From an uncultured Succinivibrio sp. (GTDB lineage Bacteria; Pseudomonadota; Gammaproteobacteria; Enterobacterales; Succinivibrionaceae), in the NCBI GenBank assembly GCA_902772715.1, contig CACYBT010000159.1, positions 1-14,467 of the forward strand: a stretch of DNA of 14,467 nt. The letters are read 5' to 3'. The notes under the pieces are model-generated. The model made no database searches and had not been told where the DNA came from. It saw only the letters and a program-made list of their open reading frames with translations. Each line of letters opens with the position of its first letter. Positions within the stretch are counted from its first letter, which is position 1. Of this stretch, positions 7,876 to 14,467 are shown piece after piece. The position numbers were made by a program, and so were the translations under genes.

Positions 7876-9597
7876 ATGAAAGTCGTTGCTTTAGTAGGAT
7901 GTCCAAATGTAGGCAAATCCACTTTTTTTAATCGTCTTACTAAAACTAGAGATGCTCTGGTGGCAGATTTTCCTGGATTGACCAGAGATCGCAAGTACGG
8001 CAGAGCCATGTATGAAGGCAAAGAGTTTGTGGTCATTGATACTGGCGGTATTGCTGAGGATGCCAAAAATCAGCCTGAAATTGTCACCTCCAAAATGACT
8101 AACCAGGCACTTTTGGCTATAGATGAGTGTGATCTTGTATTGTTCATGCTTGATGCTAGGGCAGGTATTCTGCCGGGTGACTACGCCGTGGCTGACTATA
8201 TCAGAAGATCTCAAAAAAAATGTGCGATTATTGCCAATAAAGTTGACGGACTTGATCCTGAAACCGCAGGGGCGGAATTTTATGCTTTAGGTCTTGGAGA
8301 GGTTTATCCTACCGCAGTGGCTCATGGCAGAGGAGTAAATAATGTTTTAGAGGATGTTATTGCACCATTATTGCGTGAGGAAGGTCCGCTTGACTGTGAT
8401 TTAACTAAAGAGGAAATCCAAAAAAGAGATGAAGAACGTCTTGAAGAAGAACATTCTTTGTGGGAGGATGGTTTTGATTTTTTGGATAATGTTCCTGTAG
8501 ACAAACAGGGCGGTGGCTTTGATTGGTATGAGCATAAGGAAAAATTTCGACTAAGACAAAAGGGTGAAAGTGAGGATAATAGCGGTGATAAGGAGCCGTT
8601 TGCTGATTTACCGATCAAGGTTGCCATCATTGGTAAACCAAATGTGGGTAAGTCCACCCTTACCAATCGCATTTTAGGTGAGGAGCGCGTTATTGTTGCC
8701 GATCATCCTGGTACTACCCGCGATTCTATCTATATACCTTTGGAGCGTGAAGATAGGAAATACATAATTATTGATACCGCGGGCGTACGTAAAAGGCGCA
8801 AGGTTTCTGAGGCCATTGAGAAATTCTCGATTGTGAAGACCCTAAAGGCTATTGAAGACTGTAATGTTGCGCTTTTAGTGATTGATGCACGTGCCCATAT
8901 CAGTGATCAGGATCTGTCTTTATTGGGCTTTATTATTGAGTCCGGAAGAGCACTTGTGATTGCGGTTAATAAATGGGACGGTCTTGATGATGAATTTAAG
9001 GACGAGATTAAACTTGAGTTGAATAATCGTTTAGGCTTTGTGGATTTTGCCAGAGTCCATTTTATATCGGCGTTGCATGGCAGTGGTGTAGGCAATCTTT
9101 TTGATTCCATTGATGAGGCCTATAAGAGTGCCACAACTCGTCACAGTTCTTCTTTACTCAATAGAATTTTAAGAGCAGCTACCGAAGAGCATGAACCTCC
9201 GATTGCAGGTGGCAGAAGAATTAAACTCAAATTTGCGCATGCTGGTGGCTATAATCCGCCTCGCATCATAATTCATGGCAATAAGGTGTCAAAAGTCCCA
9301 GATTCCTATAAACGTTATATTATTAACTATTACCGTAAATCTCTTAATATAATGGGCTCTCCTCTTATAGTAGATTTTAAAGAAGGCGAGAATCCGTTTG
9401 CCAATGAAAAACCGGTAGAGAAACGGCAGACGCAGTCTCAGATGAGAGAGGAGAAGAAAAAAGCCGCAACACAACGTCGCTACAGCCGTGCTAGAAGCAG
9501 CATAAACAAAGAAGAAAGCAAGGCTATCGCCAAGGCTAAAAAGGCAGGTACCGGACTTATTTTAAAATCTAGACCAAAAAAGAAAAGTAGCAAATAA
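7876..9597 (+). CDS. der: Ribosome-assembly GTPase Der (EngA)
   Basis: Der is an essential GTPase with two tandem G domains that helps mature the 50S subunit. Start chosen: ATG 7876, preceded by AAGGT 5 nt upstream. It begins directly with the conserved KVVALVGCPNVGKST; a TTG 33 nt earlier only adds a meaningless leader. G domain 1 shows GCPNVGKST (8-16), DFPGLTRD (31-38), DTGG (55-58) and NKVD (121-124). G domain 2 shows GKPNVGKST (253-261), DHPGTTRD (276-283), DTAG (300-303) and NKWD (365-368). The KH-like domain covers about 425-502. At 573 residues it exceeds the E. coli protein (490). The surplus is an acidic inter-domain linker of about 78 residues (169-246) and a Lys/Arg-rich tail (about 510-573), the tail plausibly contacting rRNA. 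It is the last gene of the operon, ending 19 nt from a convergent gene. Confidence 0.96.
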   Translation: MKVVALVGCPNVGKSTFFNRLTKTRDALVADFPGLTRDRKYGRAMYEGKEFVVIDTGGIAEDAKNQPEIVTSKMTNQALLAIDECDLVLFMLDARAGILPGDYAVADYIRRSQKKCAIIANKVDGLDPETAGAEFYALGLGEVYPTAVAHGRGVNNVLEDVIAPLLREEGPLDCDLTKEEIQKRDEERLEEEHSLWEDGFDFLDNVPVDKQGGGFDWYEHKEKFRLRQKGESEDNSGDKEPFADLPIKVAIIGKPNVGKSTLTNRILGEERVIVADHPGTTRDSIYIPLEREDRKYIIIDTAGVRKRRKVSEAIEKFSIVKTLKAIEDCNVALLVIDARAHISDQDLSLLGFIIESGRALVIAVNKWDGLDDEFKDEIKLELNNRLGFVDFARVHFISALHGSGVGNLFDSIDEAYKSATTRHSSSLLNRILRAATEEHEPPIAGGRRIKLKFAHAGGYNPPRIIIHGNKVSKVPDSYKRYIINYYRKSLNIMGSPLIVDFKEGENPFANEKPVEKRQTQSQMREEKKKAATQRRYSRARSSINKEESKAIAKAKKAGTGLILKSRPKKKSSK

Positions 9598-9616
9598 ACT
9601 CATAAACACAGTGATT

Positions 9617-11884
9617 TTAATCGTAACGTTTCACAAAAAATTGTTGCGTATCGATGATGTCTTTTTTGATGATAATCTGTCTGTCAGGAAGCGGGGTAGC
9701 CTTGCAGTGAGGCAAATCTCGACCAACTTTATTGTCAGGATAATACTTGCGATGATCATCAAGACAGTAATCAGGCAGGTGAGCGTATATTTCAGGACAC
9801 TCAGTCAAAAAATCTTCGATAACGTCCATGATCTTGTTTTCAAGTTCAATACAGATTTTTTCATCTTTGCTGTGGTACAGGGCCCTTGTGGCGGATGCAA
9901 ACATGGTTTGCAGAGATCCTTCTAAAATTCCACTATCAAAAAATGTAATCTGTGCATTTTTAAGATAGTTGAGTACTTCTGAAACTGTTTCCATATTTTT
10001 GATAAAGCCAAGCCTAGTTTCGGATCTATTGTGGAGTATGGCTTTAATTTTTTCACAGATACTAGTAAAATTCTTTAACGAAAACACTTTAAGTAACTCG
10101 TTTTCTTTTATATCAATAACTGCTGTTTTTTCATTAGTCATGTAATTGAAAAATTTTTGTTTATCAATTACTGCTTGATGCTCAAAAAACTCTTTAAGAT
10201 CATCAGAATGCATTGGTACTGTGTAGTCTATGAAAGCGCCATCAGAGCAGTTGTAGCATACAAGATCTTTGCGTTTAAGTCTTTCCTGTTCGATAACAAA
10301 GGCAATATTGGTAATAGATAAGCCGTAGTAATGTCCAGTTTTGCATTTTCCACCAAAATTTCCTAGTACCTCTTTATTAAGTCTGTAATTTATACCTTTA
10401 GCCAGACAATGGTCAGTGTAAAGCTTGGTATGTTTTGAGTGAATATCGTCATATTCTATTTTTTTCCCGTTATCAAGACCAAACAGATAGAGCTTATTAA
10501 AGCCAAGGTATATGGCACCTGATACCCCCATATTGCCAACTAGAGGATTCATTAACTGAATATACTGGACTGATTCCATGTTTTTTAAACGCATAGTCAG
10601 ATACGGGTAGCATGGTTCATCAGCCTTACCGAAAATTGCCGTATGTTTAAATAGATCAAGTGTTTTCGGATGACATACATCGCCAGTAAGTAATATGATA
10701 TCGTCAAAAAAGTTTTGATCTGGAATAATGCTTAGTGCCTGGGAGATCTGCGGAGTTCTTTCGGTATTTGCATAAAAGTCAGGTTTTACTCCTGCATGGT
10801 AAAGAGTATCAATGGCAGTACCACAGGCTATGATTATAGCCTTATCTTGGTTTTTCCTAATAAAAGGCAGATCTTTATCCAAAGATGGGCCTGAACCAAT
10901 GATGAAGACAGGCACATTTTCGTATTCTTTTTTGAGCGGGATTTTTGTTACAAATTTCTTGTGATGAGTTAGAGCATAGCAGCAATGACTGGCGCCAAAC
11001 AGATGATCGTCGAAAAATCCCATAGCACTGTGCAGATTACTATACTGTTTTTTGCACTGTTCAATAATTTTTGCAACTTCATTGGTTTGATAGTGAACAA
11101 AACCGAGCCATGTACCAGAAAGAAAACGTCCATGGTGATCGTAAAATTTAGCCAAGTCCAAAAAAAACTGATCTGTATTTTGTCCTAGCATGATATGAAT
11201 ACCATAGTTGTTCGAGAAAAGGTATTCTAAAAGCGGAGCCCATTCAAAGGCATGCAAGGATGCGTAAAACATGTCCAGAGAAGGTTCGACGATAATTATA
11301 TTAGCAATTTCTACCTGATTATACAGATCCGCTAATTCATAGCCTAAACCTATACCTAATACGATACAGTTTGGAATAGAAGCGATATCTTTAGGACTGA
11401 TAGTTCTGTCTCGTTCTACGGATTCCTCAATTTCAATTATGGCATTATTATATTTGAAATGGAGTTGCCCATAGGGATCATGTTCGTGATTGTATTTTAA
11501 CTGAGAGATATTATCCCTGCTAATTAGGTTATTTACCTGAAATTTACTTAATGCAAACGGATCTGCCACCCTATATAGTATGTCATTAGTATCCTTGAAA
11601 ATAAGATTGGGAATACCGTTTTTTAGACAAAAAAACTCCATGGGCCGCTGAGGCTTGTAGTTTGCAAACACATTATAAATGTTTGGTATATATTTATTAA
11701 ATGCGCAAAGATTATCCTGAAATCTCTGGGCTAATACATCAGCCATCTGATGTTGAATTTCTGATATTTCTGTTAATTCTTGTATGGTCTCTAAGGTAAT
11801 TTTTTTTAGTTCAGAAGTGAGTTTAAACAGATCTGTATTATCGTGGGTAAAAGCATCGGATAAAGTTTTTTTATGGATATCCAT
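9617..11884 (-). CDS. Maf/DUF115 family putative flagellin glycosyltransferase (copy 1)
   Basis: This 755-residue protein belongs to the motility accessory factor family (DUF115, related to MptE 6-hydroxymethylpterin pyrophosphokinase). Known members are linked to transfer of nonulosonic acids to flagellin. Numbering from the chosen start, it has an N-terminal helical region with PMEFFCLKNGIPNL (about 81-94), a Rossmann-like stretch with LGIGLGYEL (176-184) and IIVEPSLDMFYASL (about 197-210), and the core IGSGPSLDKD (329-338). KPDFYANTER (367-376), VGNMGVSGA (449-457), a CYNCSDGAFID motif and a C-terminal signature ending FVKRYD follow. Start choice: ATG 11882-11884 has AGGA 6 nt upstream. 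The earlier ATG at 11905 lacks a Shine-Dalgarno and overlaps the end of the preceding gene. Copies 1 and 2 align over nearly their whole length. Sugar and acceptor cannot be read from the sequence, and flagellin genes are not in view. Confidence 0.85.
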   Translation of the reverse strand: MDIHKKTLSDAFTHDNTDLFKLTSELKKITLETIQELTEISEIQHQMADVLAQRFQDNLCAFNKYIPNIYNVFANYKPQRPMEFFCLKNGIPNLIFKDTNDILYRVADPFALSKFQVNNLISRDNISQLKYNHEHDPYGQLHFKYNNAIIEIEESVERDRTISPKDIASIPNCIVLGIGLGYELADLYNQVEIANIIIVEPSLDMFYASLHAFEWAPLLEYLFSNNYGIHIMLGQNTDQFFLDLAKFYDHHGRFLSGTWLGFVHYQTNEVAKIIEQCKKQYSNLHSAMGFFDDHLFGASHCCYALTHHKKFVTKIPLKKEYENVPVFIIGSGPSLDKDLPFIRKNQDKAIIIACGTAIDTLYHAGVKPDFYANTERTPQISQALSIIPDQNFFDDIILLTGDVCHPKTLDLFKHTAIFGKADEPCYPYLTMRLKNMESVQYIQLMNPLVGNMGVSGAIYLGFNKLYLFGLDNGKKIEYDDIHSKHTKLYTDHCLAKGINYRLNKEVLGNFGGKCKTGHYYGLSITNIAFVIEQERLKRKDLVCYNCSDGAFIDYTVPMHSDDLKEFFEHQAVIDKQKFFNYMTNEKTAVIDIKENELLKVFSLKNFTSICEKIKAILHNRSETRLGFIKNMETVSEVLNYLKNAQITFFDSGILEGSLQTMFASATRALYHSKDEKICIELENKIMDVIEDFLTECPEIYAHLPDYCLDDHRKYYPDNKVGRDLPHCKATPLPDRQIIIKKDIIDTQQFFVKRYD

Positions 11885-11890
11885 GGATGT

Positions 11891-11894
11891 TCCT
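11891..11894 (-). promoter_or_regulatory. Shine-Dalgarno that decides the start of Maf copy 1
   Basis: Read on the minus strand, AGGA (within AGGAA) lies 6 nt before ATG 11882-11884, in the 13-nt gap after the stop of copy 2. The upstream ATG at 11903-11905 is preceded by AAACGGT with no such match and is simply part of the conserved Arg-Tyr-Glu-stop end of copy 2. This supports the downstream start. Confidence 0.6.
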
Positions 11895-11897
11895 ATT

Positions 11898-14111
11898 TTA
11901 TTCATACCGTTTTACAAATTTTTTTAAAGGGTCATCGTAATCTTTAGTTATTATATTTTTTACTTCCGGTAGGTTCGGAGCCTTGCAATGGGGCATATTC
12001 TTTCCCACTTTACCGTTATGATAATGTTTTCTATGTTCTCCCATTATATAATCAGGCTGATGGCTATAGATTTCTGGCGCCTCTAATAAAAAATCTTTTA
12101 TAGTTTCAAATGTATATTTAACCTTATCAATATAACTATTGTTTATATCATGCTGAAATAAACTAGAACTAATGATGCTGAAAAATTGCTGTAAACTGTT
12201 ATTTATTAAATATGGGAAGAATTTTGTGTATTCCCGAGAGAATGTTGCTATAAATTCAGATATCTCCTGCATTCTTCTGATACACTCAATTCTTGAATTG
12301 AAATTATTATCTAATTTGTGACTTATAACATCGCAAAGTTTATGAAATGTTTCTTTTGCCAATACACTATTTATATCATTCTTGCTTAGATTTATTGTTG
12401 TTGTATTATTCTTTTCTAAGTTTTCTAAAAAGTCTTTTTTGTTAATATTCTGTAATTGTAAAAATTCATCCTTTAAATTATAAGAATGTACAGAAATTGT
12501 ATTATCAATCAGAGCACCGTCAGAACAGTTGTAGCATATGATGTCGGTGGTATTTCTTTTAAAAACCTTTATTGATTGTGATATATTGCTGATTGACTGC
12601 ATATATAAGTGGTTAGTACAGCATTGTCCTCCAAAATTACCAGGAACTGTTGTGGAAATCATGTAATTGCCATCGGAGTCATCTGCTCCCTTGTTATGAT
12701 ATAGCGTTGTGAATACGGAATGAATATTATTTTCGTCTGTTTTCTTTCCGCAGTCTATTCCGAATAAATATATCTTTTTAAATCCAAGTGTAAGAGCCCC
12801 TGATATTCCCATATTACCCACAAAAGGTGCAATTCTTGTTATATATAAAAGATCAGGAATCTGAAATTTAGACCGTAAATACAATAAAAAATTTTCATCA
12901 AGTTTTGCAAATATGGCAGTGTGTTTGAATTTATGGATTACAGCAGGATGAACTACATCTGTACATAATAAAGTCGTATTGCTAAAAATCTCTTCATCTG
13001 AAACAGCGCTGATTGCTTGTAAAACTTCAGGAATTCTTTCTGTTACAGCATAAAAGTCAGGTTTTATACCAGCATGATACAGTGCGTCAAATGCAGTACC
13101 GCATGCAATGATTATTGCTTTATCCTGAAATGATCTTAAAAAAGAAATATCTTTATCAAGAGATGGTCCTGAGCCAACCACAAATACAGGGTAATTCAGA
13201 TAATTGTCAGGCATTCTTTTGTTTAATAAGAATTTTTTATCATTTACTATAGATTCAATACAATGGCTTATTGCAAACATGCTGTCATCAAAAAAACCAG
13301 ATACTCCATAATTAAAATAAATTTTAACCTGTTTTACAATTTCATTTGTATTGTGGTCATGATTAAATAAATATACAAAATTGGTTGCCTCAAGGAATTT
13401 TCCATTTTTTTCAAAAAAAACAGAAAAAAGTGAAAAGAGATTGGGAATATCCTGTTCTAGAATAATACTGATTTTAATATTATTGGAAAAACAGTAAGTT
13501 AACAGATTTTTCCAGTCAAAAGCCTGTAACGAAGCGTGAAATAAATCATTATCTGACACAATTAAGACTAAATTATGAATATAGAATTTTTCAAAGAAAT
13601 ATGATAATTCATAACCTAATCCGATACCAGAGAAGATTAAAACAGGGATGGAGTAATAATCTACAATATTAGGCTTAGAATTTTTCTCTTCATTTAGCAG
13701 AGTATATATGCGATTGCAGTATTTACAATGGATTTGACCATATGGATCGTTGATAGAGTCACATTTTAACGTATTCAGGTTACTGTTTTTTAGCAGATGT
13801 TCCATATGTTTTTTTACGAACCTAATGGGATCTGAATTTTCATATAAAATTCTTTGAGCTCTCGGCAAGAAAAGATTTGGAATTCCATTTTCAGAGCAAA
13901 AAAAATCCATTGGCTGAGTAGGTGTATATTTATCAAAATATACAGCGATTTCTGGAAAGTATTCTTTTAACACGCTAATGTTGTTGTGAAAGCGATTTTT
14001 TAAGAATTTTTTCAAATTTTGTTGAAGATAAGAGTTTTTCATAAAAAGCTCAACATCTTCATTTTTTATTTGTTGCAGATCGTGTTCGTTTTGTTGTAAG
14101 CCATGTTCCAT
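11898..14111 (-). CDS. Maf/DUF115 family putative flagellin glycosyltransferase (copy 2)
   Basis: This 737-residue paralogue of the adjacent gene shares its architecture: PMDFFCSENGIPNL (68-81), a GIGLGYEL Rossmann-type loop (162-169), the family core VGSGPSLDKD (312-321), KPDFYAVTER (350-359), VGNMGISGA (431-439), CYNCSDGALID, and a C-terminal block with MGEHRKHYHNGKVGK ending FVKRYE. The N-terminal acidic position of copy 1 (IVEPS) is replaced here by IVSDN with a one-residue gap. The gene is clearly AT-rich (many Asn, Lys, Ile, Phe codons), more so than copy 1 or the housekeeping operon. ATG 14111 comes 5 nt after the stop of copy 3; the only purine-rich AAAAGG is about 14 nt upstream, so initiation may rely on coupling. 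Met24 is a less likely alternative start. Presumed role is glycosyl transfer to flagellin or another surface protein, inferred from the family. Confidence 0.82.
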   Translation of the reverse strand: MEHGLQQNEHDLQQIKNEDVELFMKNSYLQQNLKKFLKNRFHNNISVLKEYFPEIAVYFDKYTPTQPMDFFCSENGIPNLFLPRAQRILYENSDPIRFVKKHMEHLLKNSNLNTLKCDSINDPYGQIHCKYCNRIYTLLNEEKNSKPNIVDYYSIPVLIFSGIGLGYELSYFFEKFYIHNLVLIVSDNDLFHASLQAFDWKNLLTYCFSNNIKISIILEQDIPNLFSLFSVFFEKNGKFLEATNFVYLFNHDHNTNEIVKQVKIYFNYGVSGFFDDSMFAISHCIESIVNDKKFLLNKRMPDNYLNYPVFVVGSGPSLDKDISFLRSFQDKAIIIACGTAFDALYHAGIKPDFYAVTERIPEVLQAISAVSDEEIFSNTTLLCTDVVHPAVIHKFKHTAIFAKLDENFLLYLRSKFQIPDLLYITRIAPFVGNMGISGALTLGFKKIYLFGIDCGKKTDENNIHSVFTTLYHNKGADDSDGNYMISTTVPGNFGGQCCTNHLYMQSISNISQSIKVFKRNTTDIICYNCSDGALIDNTISVHSYNLKDEFLQLQNINKKDFLENLEKNNTTTINLSKNDINSVLAKETFHKLCDVISHKLDNNFNSRIECIRRMQEISEFIATFSREYTKFFPYLINNSLQQFFSIISSSLFQHDINNSYIDKVKYTFETIKDFLLEAPEIYSHQPDYIMGEHRKHYHNGKVGKNMPHCKAPNLPEVKNIITKDYDDPLKKFVKRYE

Positions 14112-14116
14112 AGTAC

Positions 14117-14467
14117 TTATTCATACCTTTTGACAAATATCTTTTGTTTAACTTTAGATTTGTTGCCGATTAAATTGGTGATTGGTGGTAGCGGTGGAGC
14201 AACGCAGTTCTTTGTGCTTTTACCAACTTTCCCGTTACTGAAGTATTCTCTATGACGGCCCATTACATAGTTTGGTAAATAATGAAATAAGTCTTTTGAT
14301 TCTTGCAGAAAATCTATAAGTAACCTTTTTACTTCGTTCGCCTTGCGAACGCACTCTGATTCGTTTTTACTTAGGAATAAGCAATAATTGATTATAATAA
14401 AGAATGTTTGTATGGAACTGTCTATTAAATTATAGTAAAAGATGTAATCTTTTGATTTATTGAATTG
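14117..14467 (-). CDS. Maf/DUF115 family protein (copy 3), C-terminal part cut by window edge
   Basis: Translation of the minus strand from 14467 to the TAA at 14117-14119 gives 116 open residues without a start. They align end to end with the C-termini of copies 1 and 2: HYLPNYVMGRHREYFSNGKV, then a Cys-containing CVAPPLPP, then KIFVKRYE before the stop. Copies 1 and 2 have HLPDYCLDDHRKYYPDNKVG / HQPDYIMGEHRKHYHNGKVG, HCKATPLPD / HCKAPNLPE and FVKRYD / FVKRYE at these points. The upstream part of this visible fragment is a Phe/Ile/Tyr-rich helical region as in copy 2. The catalytic region lies outside the window, so activity cannot be judged. It establishes that the tandem array has at least three members. 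Confidence 0.8.
   Translation of the reverse strand, partial: QFNKSKDYIFYYNLIDSSIQTFFIIINYCLFLSKNESECVRKANEVKRLLIDFLQESKDLFHYLPNYVMGRHREYFSNGKVGKSTKNCVAPPLPPITNLIGNKSKVKQKIFVKRYE

Noticed and set aside
9611..9925. Plus-strand open frame of 104 codons downstream of der
   Set aside because: It lies entirely antisense to the conserved C-terminus of Maf copy 1 and has no visible domain.
11885..11905. Upstream ATG (11905) as the start of Maf copy 1
   Set aside because: It overlaps the conserved final codons of copy 2, lacks a Shine-Dalgarno, and the next in-frame ATG has one.
9617..14467. Maf-like genes as pterin-synthesis MptE enzymes
   Set aside because: The MptE name comes from a distant archaeal homologue; the long multi-domain form, tandem arrangement and bacterial context fit motility accessory factors better.

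Overview
The window looks like a chromosomal segment from a moderately AT-rich gammaproteobacterium. Its left two thirds carry, in order and on the plus strand, rlmN-rodZ-ispG-hisS-yfgM-bamB-der. This is the same gene order as the Enterobacterales/Aeromonadales housekeeping cluster (E. coli yfgB-yfgA-gcpE-hisS-yfgM-yfgL-engA). The AT-rich codon use, the long acidic RodZ and the MEP-pathway/BAM gene set would fit a gut or rumen member such as Succinivibrionaceae. That family assignment is inference, not something the sequence proves.

Left edge (2-121): the last 39 codons of an unrecognised gene ending in a CxxC motif. A 147-nt gap follows, with a good sigma70-type promoter (188-217) that probably drives the housekeeping operon. 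Operon (269-9597): rlmN, rodZ, ispG, hisS and yfgM are packed with 1-9 nt gaps. bamB follows after 36 nt with a strong Shine-Dalgarno. A hairpin terminator/attenuator and a second dyad then fill the 110-nt bamB-der gap. The operon mixes RNA modification (RlmN), cell shape (RodZ), isoprenoid synthesis (IspG), tRNA charging (HisS), envelope protein export and assembly (YfgM, BamB) and ribosome assembly (Der). Three proteins are longer than their E. coli counterparts: RodZ has an acidic N-terminal extension of about 180 residues, BamB has a C-terminal charged coiled coil, and Der has a longer inter-domain linker and a basic tail.

Right third (9617-14467, minus strand, convergent with der): a tandem array of at least three related genes. 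Two are complete and one is cut by the window edge. They belong to the DUF115 / 6-hydroxymethylpterin-pyrophosphokinase-like 'motility accessory factor' (Maf) family, which in other bacteria transfers nonulosonic acids (pseudaminic or legionaminic type) to flagellin. They are packed with 5-13 nt gaps, share a distinctive C-terminal signature, and are visibly AT-richer than the operon, most strongly the second and third copies. This end is the accessory part of the window and probably the edge of a flagellar/surface glycosylation locus. I see no tRNA, rRNA, CRISPR array, IS element or integrase.
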